DNA of 64,000 nt. It comes from Serratia inhibens. Its GTDB lineage: Bacteria; Pseudomonadota; Gammaproteobacteria; Enterobacterales; Enterobacteriaceae. The position numbers and the translations under genes were made by a program. The stretch spans positions 372,001-436,000 of the forward strand of contig NZ_QYYG01000002.1 of the NCBI RefSeq assembly GCF_003591175.1. The letters are read 5' to 3'. Shown in pieces: positions 19,726 to 27,363 of the stretch. Under the pieces are notes generated by a model. The model was not told the DNA's origin. It was given only the letters and a program-made list of their open reading frames with translations, and searched no databases. Position 1 is the stretch's first letter, and each line of letters starts with the position of its first letter.

Positions 19726-21003
19726 ATGAAAAGATCCCCCTTCAAGGTTGCACTGACATTGGGTGCACTCGTGGTATCACAGGCTCCGGTTATGAAGAGC
19801 GCACTGGCGGCGACACCGCCCGCTTCCGGCTGCGCCGCAGGCATGGCGGATTCACTGAGCGAGATGTTCACTTGCGGTTCGGTGCACGGCAGCCTGCGGA
19901 CTCTGTATTATTCCACGCATAACGCTTATTTCTCTCCGGGCTACTCGCAAGATACTCTCAGCTACGGCGGCAGCGTTAACTATGCCTCCGCAGAATATTA
20001 CGGCCTGAGCCTCGGCGTCAGCGGCATCTTCCAGCGCGGGATCTCGCACAATGACGATCACCTTGTCACCGAGCTGGGGCCGAACCAGACCGGCATCGGC
20101 GAGGCCTATCTAAGCTGGCACTATCAGGACTTCCGCATTACCGCCGGTGACCAGCGCATTAATATCCCGTTTATCGGCGACTACGACTGGCGCATCACCC
20201 CGATTCTGTTCCGTGGCATTGATGCAAACTACGGCGACGGCGACAATTTTGTGCACGCGACCAAAATCACTCGCTACAAGCCATGGGGAAATGACCGATT
20301 CCTCGACACCACCGCCTACACCGGCGCCGAAGGCCGCACTAACGGCATGTGGGGCATTGGCGGCGGGCGCGCCATCACGTTCGATAATAAAAAGCTTAAC
20401 GGCCAGTTGTGGTACCAGGATTACGACGATTACACCAAAATGGTGTATGCCGACAGCTTCCTGTCGTGGTCAGAAACCCCTTACCAGCCCAAAATCGGCG
20501 TCCAGTTCATTCGCGGCCTGAGCGAAGGCAAGGCGCTGGCGGGTGACGTCAACAGCACCAGCTACGGCGTGCAGTTCGCCATGAACTTTACGCCGTCACT
20601 GAAATGGTCTCTGAACTACGACCATATCGCCTCTCACGACAATGCCTATGGCAATGGTGCGCTGGTCACCCCTTACGCGCACAATACCTCTTCCGGCCCC
20701 TACTTTGCGCAGCCGTTTTTCACCAGTACCCAGGACCTGGGCAGTGGCAACGCCTACTCAACCGACCTGAACTGGACGGCAACCGACAGCATCTCCGTTG
20801 GCGGCCGTTATTCCTTCATGGATTTAACCGCCAGTTCGGCAGCCTCCAGCAGCAATCAGTCTGAATATCTGGTTTATGGCACCTACCGTTTCGACGGCAT
20901 GCTCAAAGGGCTTAGCCTGACCGATTTCGTCGGCGTTCAAACCACCTCAACGTCAGACAAAAGCTTCTGGCAGAATCGCCTGGCGTTAGTCTATGATTTT
21001 TAA
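19726..21003 (+). CDS. OprD-family outer-membrane porin
   Basis: Protein of 425 aa with a signal peptide (FKVALTLGALVVSQ...ALAA) and a beta-barrel rich in alternating aromatic residues, ending in VYDF with a C-terminal Phe. The pattern (SLRTLYYSTHNAYF, LSLGVSGIFQRGI, FRGIDANY) is that of OprD-like substrate-specific channels, common in pseudomonads and less usual in enterobacteria. It lies 129 bp after the oxidase on the same strand. It would give the substrate a way through the outer membrane and complete the uptake route with the ABC importer. Confidence 0.85.
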   Translation: MKRSPFKVALTLGALVVSQAPVMKSALAATPPASGCAAGMADSLSEMFTCGSVHGSLRTLYYSTHNAYFSPGYSQDTLSYGGSVNYASAEYYGLSLGVSGIFQRGISHNDDHLVTELGPNQTGIGEAYLSWHYQDFRITAGDQRINIPFIGDYDWRITPILFRGIDANYGDGDNFVHATKITRYKPWGNDRFLDTTAYTGAEGRTNGMWGIGGGRAITFDNKKLNGQLWYQDYDDYTKMVYADSFLSWSETPYQPKIGVQFIRGLSEGKALAGDVNSTSYGVQFAMNFTPSLKWSLNYDHIASHDNAYGNGALVTPYAHNTSSGPYFAQPFFTSTQDLGSGNAYSTDLNWTATDSISVGGRYSFMDLTASSAASSSNQSEYLVYGTYRFDGMLKGLSLTDFVGVQTTSTSDKSFWQNRLALVYDF

Positions 21004-21166
21004 CCGGCATCTTGTCTTGGCAGGTTAGCGACGGCTCAACCTGCGGCAAGGCAATCCGATCGCAGTCCGGGGTGAGGTGATGCGCTGAACTCCGTACTGT
21101 TATCGGGTAACTCAATGAAGCGCCGGAAAGCCTTTACGCAGAAACTCCGGCGAGCTTTTCTCGGTT

Positions 21167-21610
21167 TTAAAAACTTCTTCTGGCCACCAGAAAAGCACCC
21201 ACCACCAACAAAACGGCGCCGAGTAGCGCAGGCAGATTTTCGCGCAGCGCCACCGGCCCGGCCTTGTAAATATCCACCGCCAACCCCGCCACCAGTTGGC
21301 TGGCGACCAGCACCGAAATAGTGGTCGCTGCCCCCAGCTTTTGGTAGCCAAAAATGCCGGAAAAGACAAAGAACGATCCCAGCAGGCCGGGCAACAGCAT
21401 CCAGATCCTGAAGTTGCCGGTCACCTCCGCCAGGGCGCTGGCGCCGTTTTTGGCGAACAGCAACGCCATCAACAGCAGCAGGCCGACGCTGGAGTTGATC
21501 ACCAGGGCGATCAGGATCGTCGATGCGCTTTCGCTGATGCGCACCATCAGCAGGTTCTGGGCAACCAGGCTGACGCCTGCCGCCACCAGCAGCAATAGCA
21601 TGATATTCAT
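21167..21610 (-). CDS. DMT-superfamily transporter, YdcZ (DUF606) type
   Basis: Membrane protein of 147 aa with four to five hydrophobic helices and the YdcZ-family pattern (IALVINSSVGLLLL, GVFSGIFGYQKLGAA-like middle, LGAVLLVVGAFLVARR end). These short half-size transporters often work in pairs, but here only one is present. The ATG at 21610 starts at the first helix (NIMLLLLVAAG). It follows mnaT by four bases on the same strand, so the two are co-transcribed. Substrate unknown. Confidence 0.85.
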   Translation of the reverse strand: MNIMLLLLVAAGVSLVAQNLLMVRISESASTILIALVINSSVGLLLLMALLFAKNGASALAEVTGNFRIWMLLPGLLGSFFVFSGIFGYQKLGAATTISVLVASQLVAGLAVDIYKAGPVALRENLPALLGAVLLVVGAFLVARRSF

Positions 21611-21614
21611 AGGA

Positions 21615-22133
21615 TTAGCGGGCCGGTGGTGATTTTTCGTGATCAAGCTGCAACTGCAAAAAGGTCAAATCCAGCCATTTGCCGAATTTGGCGCCCACTT
21701 CGCTCATCCGCCCCACGTTCTGGAACCCCAGATTAAGGTGCAGTTGTATCGACGCGGTATTGCCGGATTCGATGCCCGCCACCATCACATGTTTGCCAAT
21801 CACTCTCGCCTGTTCAATCAGGGCTGTCAGCAGGGTTTTCCCCACCCCGCCGCCGCGGCTGTCGTGCCGCACATACACCGAATGTTCAACGGTGTGACGA
21901 TAGCCGTCCCACGCCCGCCAGTCGCCGAACGAGGCATAGCCAATCACCTCGCCCGCCTCATTGTTGGCCACCAGCACCGGATACCCCGCCGCCTGGCGTT
22001 CCGCCATCCATGCCGCACGGTTCGCCGCATCGACGGTGAGTTCATTCCAGATCGCCGTGGTGTTAAGCACGGCATCGTTATAGATAGCGGCAATACCTTC
22101 GCTATCGGTTATAGTCGCGTTACGGATAAGCAT
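21615..22133 (-). CDS. mnaT: L-amino acid N-acyltransferase MnaT (YncA)
   Basis: GNAT-fold acetyltransferase of 172 aa, very close in pattern to E. coli MnaT/YncA and to phosphinothricin acetyltransferases. Landmarks: IAAIYNDAVLNTTAIWNE, GYPVLVANNEAGEVIGYASF, WRAWDGYRHTVEHSVYV, the acetyl-CoA loop RGGGVGKTLL, and HVMVAGIESGNTASIQLH. It acetylates amino acids or toxic analogues such as methionine sulphone/sulphoximine. It is the first gene of the pair with the YdcZ-like transporter and diverges from the XRE-cupin gene by 39 bp, so the regulator may control it. Confidence 0.93.
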   Translation of the reverse strand: MLIRNATITDSEGIAAIYNDAVLNTTAIWNELTVDAANRAAWMAERQAAGYPVLVANNEAGEVIGYASFGDWRAWDGYRHTVEHSVYVRHDSRGGGVGKTLLTALIEQARVIGKHVMVAGIESGNTASIQLHLNLGFQNVGRMSEVGAKFGKWLDLTFLQLQLDHEKSPPAR

Positions 22134-22172
22134 GTTGACCCCCTGGTTGACTGTCCACTATCATACTACGAT

Positions 22173-22742
22173 ATGAATAATAAATTAGACAATCTAAATC
22201 AGCGCATCGGCGCACGTATCCGCATCGAACGCGAAGCCCGCCATTGGTCCTTGTCCGATCTGGCCGAGCGGGCCGGCGTTTCGCGGGCCATGGTGCATAA
22301 AATTGAACGCGGCGACAGCAGCCCTACCGCCATGCTGCTGGCCAGGCTCTCGGGTGCCTTCGGCCTGAGCATGTCCAAACTGATTGCCCGTGCGGAAACG
22401 CAGGAAGGCCGGCTGTTGCGCCGGGAGGATCAACCGATTTGGGTCGATCCCGAAAGCGGTTACGTTCGCCGTCATGTATCCCCGCGCTCAGACATTCCGC
22501 TCGATCTGGTGCGCGTCGAACTGCCCGCCGGGGCGGAGATCCCGATGCCGGCCTCCGTCTACGCGTTCAAACGCCAGTTAATCTGGCTGCTGTCCGGCGA
22601 GCTGGTGTTCCAGGAAGGGGAAAATCGCCATGAAATGGCCGCAGGGGATTGCCTGGAACTTGGCCCACCGGCGGACTGCGTGTTCAAAAACGAGAGCGGC
22701 GAGACCTGCATTTACCTGGTTGTGGTGATGAGCAAAGCCTGA
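22173..22742 (+). CDS. XRE-cupin transcriptional regulator
   Basis: Regulator of 189 aa with an N-terminal HTH_3 domain (RIGARIRIEREARHWSLSDL, then AGVSRAMVHKIERGDSSPT, residues 10-65) and a C-terminal cupin (LIWLLSGELVFQEGE, AGDCLELGPPADCVFKN). This is the SutR/YdcN-like architecture, in which the cupin senses a small metabolite. The ATG at 22173 is the first that gives the HTH at its normal distance. The start is 39 bp from the divergent mnaT start, implying shared control. Confidence 0.9.
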   Translation: MNNKLDNLNQRIGARIRIEREARHWSLSDLAERAGVSRAMVHKIERGDSSPTAMLLARLSGAFGLSMSKLIARAETQEGRLLRREDQPIWVDPESGYVRRHVSPRSDIPLDLVRVELPAGAEIPMPASVYAFKRQLIWLLSGELVFQEGENRHEMAAGDCLELGPPADCVFKNESGETCIYLVVVMSKA

Positions 22743-22750
22743 ATAAAACA

Positions 22751-22783
22751 AAAAGCCCGCAGAGTTATCCTCTGCGGGCTTTT
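22751..22783. terminator. Bidirectional rho-independent terminator
   Basis: AAAAGCCCGCAGAG and CTCTGCGGGCTTTT form a perfect stem with a five-base loop between the convergent XRE-cupin and nitroreductase genes. Confidence 0.92.
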
Positions 22784-22813
22784 CCACGTCAAACGGCACT
22801 ATTACTCCAGGTA

Positions 22814-23401
22814 CTACAGGGTGAAGTTCAGCCCTTCGACCACCGTCTGCTCCAGCGGCAAGCGCCCTGAAGGGATCTCTTTTTGCTGCAGGAACTCCGG
22901 CAACAGGGATTTATCCCCCGCTTTGCCGATCGCCACCATGCCGTGCACCACATAGTTATCCGGCAGGTTCAGCGCCGCCTTGATTTTGTCGTGGTGGACG
23001 CCGCCCATGCAGTGGGTCAGCCAGCCTTTCAAGTGCGCCTGCAACGCCAGGTTCGCCCAGGCGGCACCGGCATCAAACGCATGGCTCGGGTTAGCGACTT
23101 CCTTCTCGCCGTTCAGGCTGGTGGTTTTGGAGATCACCACCACCAGCGCCGAAGCGTGCTGCGCCCAACCGCGGTTGAACTCAATCAGGAAATCCAGATA
23201 GTTGTCCCAGCTGGCCGAGCCGTGCTTGCTGTAAGCGAAACGCCAGGGCTGGATGTTATACGCCGAAGGTGACCAACGCGCCGCTTCAAAGAAGCTCAGC
23301 AGGGTTTCGTCGTCGATAGGATCATTGGCCAGCGCGCGCGGCGACCAGCGTTCAATAAACTGCGCATCAATCGGGTAATCAGAAGTTCTTGGCTGGCTCA
23401 T
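22814..23401 (-). CDS. Nitroreductase-family protein
   Basis: FMN-dependent oxidoreductase-like protein of 195 aa. The FMN-phosphate motif is near the N-terminus (RWSPRAL), followed by AARWSPSAYNIQPWRF and the central DAGAAWANLALQAHLKGW helix of the nitroreductase fold. The ATG at 23401 is placed by a purine-rich GAGAGA upstream; in-frame ATGs at 23407 and 23416 are alternatives. It probably reduces nitro compounds, quinones or similar acceptors with NAD(P)H. It stands alone between a terminator and the LysR gene. Confidence 0.87.
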   Translation of the reverse strand: MSQPRTSDYPIDAQFIERWSPRALANDPIDDETLLSFFEAARWSPSAYNIQPWRFAYSKHGSASWDNYLDFLIEFNRGWAQHASALVVVISKTTSLNGEKEVANPSHAFDAGAAWANLALQAHLKGWLTHCMGGVHHDKIKAALNLPDNYVVHGMVAIGKAGDKSLLPEFLQQKEIPSGRLPLEQTVVEGLNFTL

Positions 23402-23490
23402 GGACATCTCTCTCATGGGAATGGAAGACCAAATTTACCCAATATTCCCACGCCCCACACCAGAAAAATTTTTATTTTGTGCTTTATTCG

Positions 23491-24369
23491 CTAGCGCAAT
23501 TCCTGCTGCAACCAGCCCAGAAACGCCCGCACCGGCGGGTGTCGTTCGCGCCCAGGCACGCAAAGCGCGGTATAAGCGGCGCCCGGCACGCAGATATCCG
23601 GCCGGTATGCCACCAACAGGCCGTTACGCACCAGATCGGACACCATCACCGAACTGGCCAGCACCATCCCCTGCCCGGCCACCGCCGCCTGCAGGGCATA
23701 ATGCTCTTCGTCATAATCCCGCAGCGATGTGTGCCGCTGCCACCAGTCGACCCCGGCGGCCTGGCACCAGTCACGCCAGCCGTTTTCATACAGCGTTGAA
23801 TCGCGCCAGCGAACGGTGATCAGCGCAGGCGTTTGCAACTGTGCGGCAGGCAACCCCGGCGCGCCGTAAACGCCAAAACGCTCTTCCATCCGCGCGGCCT
23901 GGTGCAACTGGGGGTAGCTGGCGCTGCTGTAGCGTATTGCAATGTCCACGCTGGCGTCCTGCTGCAGGTCAATCACCTCAGCGCAAGCCTCCAGACGAAC
24001 CAGATAATGCGGATAGGCCTGATAAAAACGGCCCAGGCGCGGCACCAGCCACAGCGCCGCGAAAGAATGGGTAACGGAAACGCACAGCGAGCCGGCACTG
24101 GGCACCGGCCGCAGTGCATCCAGCGTATTTGCCACATCGAGTAGCGCGGTGTGTACCCCGGCGAACAAACGCTCCCCTTTCTCCGTCAGCCGCACGCCGC
24201 GCGGCACCCGGTCGAACAGTGCAAAACCCAACTGCTGCTCCAGCGCCTTGATCTGGTGCGAAACTGCGGTCGGCGTAACCGCCAGTTCCAGCGCAGCCTG
24301 TTTAAAACTGCGCAAACGGGCGGCGGATTCAAAGGTACGCAGTGCGGTAACCGGAAGCGTGGCAAACAT
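23491..24369 (-). CDS. LysR-family regulator (GcvA-like)
   Basis: LysR-type regulator of 292 aa with the GcvA-subgroup N-terminus: VTALRTFESAARLRSFKQAA, then LAVTPTAVSHQIKALEQQLG. The C-terminal domain follows the usual effector-binding pattern (AAVAGQGMVLASSVMVSDL). The ATG at 24369 is the first ATG; the upstream frame extension uses TTG. It is divergent from the FMN-reductase gene, and a perfect 17-bp dyad lies between them, so this LysR most likely controls that gene and itself. Confidence 0.9.
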   Translation of the reverse strand: MFATLPVTALRTFESAARLRSFKQAALELAVTPTAVSHQIKALEQQLGFALFDRVPRGVRLTEKGERLFAGVHTALLDVANTLDALRPVPSAGSLCVSVTHSFAALWLVPRLGRFYQAYPHYLVRLEACAEVIDLQQDASVDIAIRYSSASYPQLHQAARMEERFGVYGAPGLPAAQLQTPALITVRWRDSTLYENGWRDWCQAAGVDWWQRHTSLRDYDEEHYALQAAVAGQGMVLASSVMVSDLVRNGLLVAYRPDICVPGAAYTALCVPGRERHPPVRAFLGWLQQELR

Positions 24370-24386
24370 GGTAAGCAATCCGTAGA

Positions 24387-24403
24387 GATGAATTCAATTC
24401 ATC
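24387..24403. promoter_or_regulatory. LysR operator, perfect palindrome
   Basis: GATGAATT-C-AATTCATC is a 17-bp perfect palindrome containing a T-N11-A LysR box, 18 bp upstream of the LysR start codon. Confidence 0.7.
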
Positions 24404-24489
24404 CTGGCAGAGAAAGCGTCATTTGTCGCCTGCACCTTGCTCCCCATAGAGTGGGGTTGACAATTTCACGCTCGGAAAACGGAGAATCA

Positions 24490-24506
24490 CATGAATTCAA
24501 CTCATC
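24490..24506. promoter_or_regulatory. Second operator copy overlapping a start codon
   Basis: CATGAATTCAACTCATC matches the upstream palindrome at 15 of 17 positions and includes the ATG of the FMN-reductase gene. Centres are 103 bp apart, close to ten helical turns, which would suit looping. Confidence 0.5.
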
Positions 24507-25126
24507 AACCCAAACGCCTTATCGTGCTGGTCGGCAGCCCGCGCCGCGACGGCAACAGCGCCGCTTTGGCGCAAGCCGTCATGGCGGGTGCCGCCGAGGC
24601 GGGTACCGGGGCCAGCCTGCATTTTCTGGATGATTATATCGGCGGATTTCTGACGGATGAGCGCCACAGCCCACCGCCGGCCGATCGCTATGGCGAACTG
24701 TTCCTGGAGCATTTTCTGCCGGCCGATGCGGCGGTGTTTTGCACCCCCATTTACTGGTACGGCATGTCGGCGCAGACCAAAGCCTTTTTCGATCGCTCTT
24801 TCAGCTATTACGCCGACGCCTACCCGGAGGCGAAGCAGGTGCATCAGCGCATGAGCGGCAAACGCATCGGGCTGGCGGTCGCCTCGGAAGAAACCTACCC
24901 CGGAGCCGCAATGGGTATCGCGCATCAGATCCAGGAGTTCAGCCGCTACTCGCATTCCGAGTTTGTCGGGGTGGTGCACGGCGCGGGCAACAGCCGGGGC
25001 GAAATCAGCCGCGATCCGCGCAATCCGCTGTTGGCCGCCCGCGATCTGGGCCGCGAGATTTTCACGCGGCCCTATTCGGATTACCGGATGGACACCCCGC
25101 GCAGCTCGCAGGTTTGGCAAAATTAA
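24491..25126 (+). CDS. NAD(P)H-dependent FMN reductase / flavodoxin-fold oxidoreductase
   Basis: Flavodoxin-fold protein of 211 aa. The FMN-phosphate loop is VGSPRRDGNSAALAQ near the N-terminus; the isoalloxazine contact segment is FCTPIYWYGMSAQTKAFFDR. It probably reduces FMN, quinones or nitro compounds using NAD(P)H in the cytoplasm. GGAG stands six bases before the ATG. It is divergent from the LysR gene and carries an operator-like sequence across its own start codon, so it is likely the regulator's main target. Confidence 0.9.
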   Translation: MNSTHQPKRLIVLVGSPRRDGNSAALAQAVMAGAAEAGTGASLHFLDDYIGGFLTDERHSPPPADRYGELFLEHFLPADAAVFCTPIYWYGMSAQTKAFFDRSFSYYADAYPEAKQVHQRMSGKRIGLAVASEETYPGAAMGIAHQIQEFSRYSHSEFVGVVHGAGNSRGEISRDPRNPLLAARDLGREIFTRPYSDYRMDTPRSSQVWQN

Positions 25127-25207
25127 ACCCATAATAAGACGGCAAAACTGCCGTCTGTGTTCATGCGCGCGAGTGGCGGTGCGGTCGATATAAGGCGGGC
25201 GTCCGCC

Positions 25208-26320
25208 TTAGTCGTCGAAGGGTTCGCCCAGCGTCAGCATCAGCCGGTTGGCCCAGGCAAAGAACGCCGTCGACTGCACCAGATCCAACAGCGCCAGTTC
25301 GTCCAGCCCCTGCTCGCGCAGTGCTGCCAGATGCTGAGCGTTAGCCTGCGGCGGCGTGGCGGACAGCGCGGCGGCAAAATCAATCTGCGCCCGCCAGCGC
25401 TCCCCTTGCCCCTCACTCAGTACGCCGCCCGGCGCAACCTCCAGCAGACGCTGCACCTCTTCCGTTTGTTTCGACAGTTGCGCCGCCTTGCGTGCGTGTA
25501 CCGAGGCGCAATAGATACAGCCGTTGACCTTGCTGGCTACCGTCGCCGCCAGTTCGCGATCTTTACGCTCCAGCCCGCCGGGGGTGTAGAAAATCGCCCT
25601 GTCCGCCAGCGTGCGCTGTTCCAGCACCGGATGATTGCGCGCCAGCAGGCGGAAATAATCCGAATCGCTATGGCCGAAACGCGTCAACAACGCCTGGCCC
25701 GGCTCATCGAACGCCGCCAGCGGTTTGGCGGCGATCCACGGCTCCCACCCCAATTCCTGGCGGGTAAACGCCGGCGGCGCATGGCGGCCGCTCAACGTGG
25801 CAGGTGCGGTGCGCCAGGCGCCGGCCCTCACCGGGGTGCCGGTCACCTCAACCGGTTTATCGCCCAGCAGCCGGTAACCGGTCAGCAGGCGGCTTTGGAA
25901 GCTGACAAAAGCGATAAGTTGCGACAAGGTGACGATGTCGTCCAGCGACCAACCGGCCTGCCGCAACACCTGCAAATGCTGTGCGTCGGCGCTGGCGGGC
26001 TTGAACGCCAGCCGTTCGGCATGATCCAGCGCCGCCTGCCAACGCGGGCCGGCCGGTGCGCCACCTTGCCGTTGCAACAACGCCGCGTAGTGTGCGGCCA
26101 ATGGTTGCCCGGCCTGCCATTCGCTGATGCGCTGCGCGATCAGCAGCCGCTGCGCCAGCGGGAAATCCCCGACGTCGGCGGGAGCAAACAGCGCCAGATA
26201 GCTGGCCTGAATGGCGTCTGTCGCCGCCTGACGCGTCGCTCTGGCCTGCGCCAGGGCCGAACCGGGTGCGATCTCTGCCAGCGCCGCCAGCAGATCTTCA
26301 GTGTTCAATGTGGCTGTCAT
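25208..26320 (-). CDS. Fused CMD-domain / alkylhydroperoxidase-like protein
   Basis: Protein of 370 aa that appears to join two carboxymuconolactone-decarboxylase (AhpD-like) domains. The N-terminal half is an alpha-helical CMD-like domain without the Cys pair; the C-terminal half has the redox motif CIYCASVHARKAAQ (CxxC followed by His). In many genomes the two halves are separate genes beside a luciferase-like monooxygenase and a peptide-type ABC transporter, as here. Its ATG overlaps the monooxygenase stop by four bases, making it the last gene of the operon. A role in peroxide removal or in a redox step coupled to the monooxygenase is inferred. Confidence 0.83.
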   Translation of the reverse strand: MTATLNTEDLLAALAEIAPGSALAQARATRQAATDAIQASYLALFAPADVGDFPLAQRLLIAQRISEWQAGQPLAAHYAALLQRQGGAPAGPRWQAALDHAERLAFKPASADAQHLQVLRQAGWSLDDIVTLSQLIAFVSFQSRLLTGYRLLGDKPVEVTGTPVRAGAWRTAPATLSGRHAPPAFTRQELGWEPWIAAKPLAAFDEPGQALLTRFGHSDSDYFRLLARNHPVLEQRTLADRAIFYTPGGLERKDRELAATVASKVNGCIYCASVHARKAAQLSKQTEEVQRLLEVAPGGVLSEGQGERWRAQIDFAAALSATPPQANAQHLAALREQGLDELALLDLVQSTAFFAWANRLMLTLGEPFDD

Positions 26321-27363
26321 ACCTTTTCCTCAGCGGGATGTTCGTGGGAGATGGAAGCGGGGTTGCGGCGTTGCCAGCCCAGCTCCGGAGCAACATGGCG
26401 GGCGATCAGCTCGATCGAGCGCAGCACATGGGCGTGCGGCGGGTCGATCGAATGCACCTGAAACGCCAGATCGGTCACCCGTGCCAGCGCGCTGTCTTTT
26501 TGCAGCGAGGCAATCACCTGTTCCGGCGTGCCCAGGTGCACGTCAAAGGCGCGGATCAATCCGTCGAGTGATTCATCGGACGGCCGGTGGCCACTGGCGC
26601 GCAGGCGTTCCAGCCCCCGGCCAAGCCCCTGCGCGGCGAAGTCCCGCGCCTGCTGGCTGTGGTCGGTGACGAACGCCGTGCGCGAACCCATGATGCGCGG
26701 CGCGATGCCGGGCGGCAGCGCCGCCAGATAGGCGTCGATAATCGGGTTCTGCAACGCGTCCAGCGGCAAATCCGGCGCATCCGCCGGGCGCGGTTGAGTG
26801 CGCGACAGCATCAGGCCATCACCGGCCCGCCCTGCGCGCTCGCCGCCTTCCACCGAGAAAGTGGCTTGCCAGACGCGCTGCGCCAACTGCGGCGCTGCCG
26901 GATACAAGCGGTTATCCTCACCGCCCAGCGCTTCGCCGCGCCAGGCCCGCAGCAGGGTGTTGAAGTTGTCGGCAAACACCGCGTTGCGCTGTTGGGCATC
27001 GAACCCGAAGGCGCTGAACGAGGACGGGGTGCCGCCGGCGGCAATGCCAATCTCCAGCCGGCCGTCGGACAGCAGATCCAGCACCGCGGTGTCTTCCGCC
27101 ACGCGAATTGCCGACTCCATCGGCAGCGTGATAACCCCGGTACCCAGCCGAATATGGCGGGTGCGCGCCGCCACCTGCGCCAGAAACACCAGCGGCGAAG
27201 GCAGGCCGCCCTCATCCTCATGGAAATGGTGCTGCGCCACCCAGGCGGTATCAAATCCGGCCCGTTCGGCATGCACGATCTGTTCGGTCGCCAGCCGGTA
27301 ACGCTGTTGCGCGCTGCCCTGATCCAACAACCGGGTGAAAAAACCAAGTCTCTTACTGCTCAT
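26317..27363 (-). CDS. FMN-dependent luciferase-like monooxygenase
   Basis: LLM-class flavin monooxygenase of 348 aa with a TIM-barrel pattern: LGFFTRLLDQG, HAERAGFDTAWVAQHHFHEDEGG, RHIRLGTGVITLPMESAIR and DLLSDGRLEIGIAAGG. It would oxidise an organic substrate with FMNH2 and O2, using an external reductase. The ATG at 27363 (SSKRLGFF) is the family start; the upstream frame adds 20 non-conserved residues. It overlaps the ATPase stop by 11 bp and the CMD-protein start by 4 bp. From memory it matches the family named after Klebsiella KPN_01858; substrate unknown. Confidence 0.87.
   Translation of the reverse strand: MSSKRLGFFTRLLDQGSAQQRYRLATEQIVHAERAGFDTAWVAQHHFHEDEGGLPSPLVFLAQVAARTRHIRLGTGVITLPMESAIRVAEDTAVLDLLSDGRLEIGIAAGGTPSSFSAFGFDAQQRNAVFADNFNTLLRAWRGEALGGEDNRLYPAAPQLAQRVWQATFSVEGGERAGRAGDGLMLSRTQPRPADAPDLPLDALQNPIIDAYLAALPPGIAPRIMGSRTAFVTDHSQQARDFAAQGLGRGLERLRASGHRPSDESLDGLIRAFDVHLGTPEQVIASLQKDSALARVTDLAFQVHSIDPPHAHVLRSIELIARHVAPELGWQRRNPASISHEHPAEEKV

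Noticed and set aside
21121..21165. Terminator for the porin gene (CGCCGGA...TCCGGCG)
   Set aside because: The 7-bp stem has a long loop and only a short T-run, not enough to call it a terminator.
25157..26461. 434-codon open frame on the plus strand
   Set aside because: Antisense to the double-CMD gene; no start signal and low-complexity Arg/Gln-rich product.
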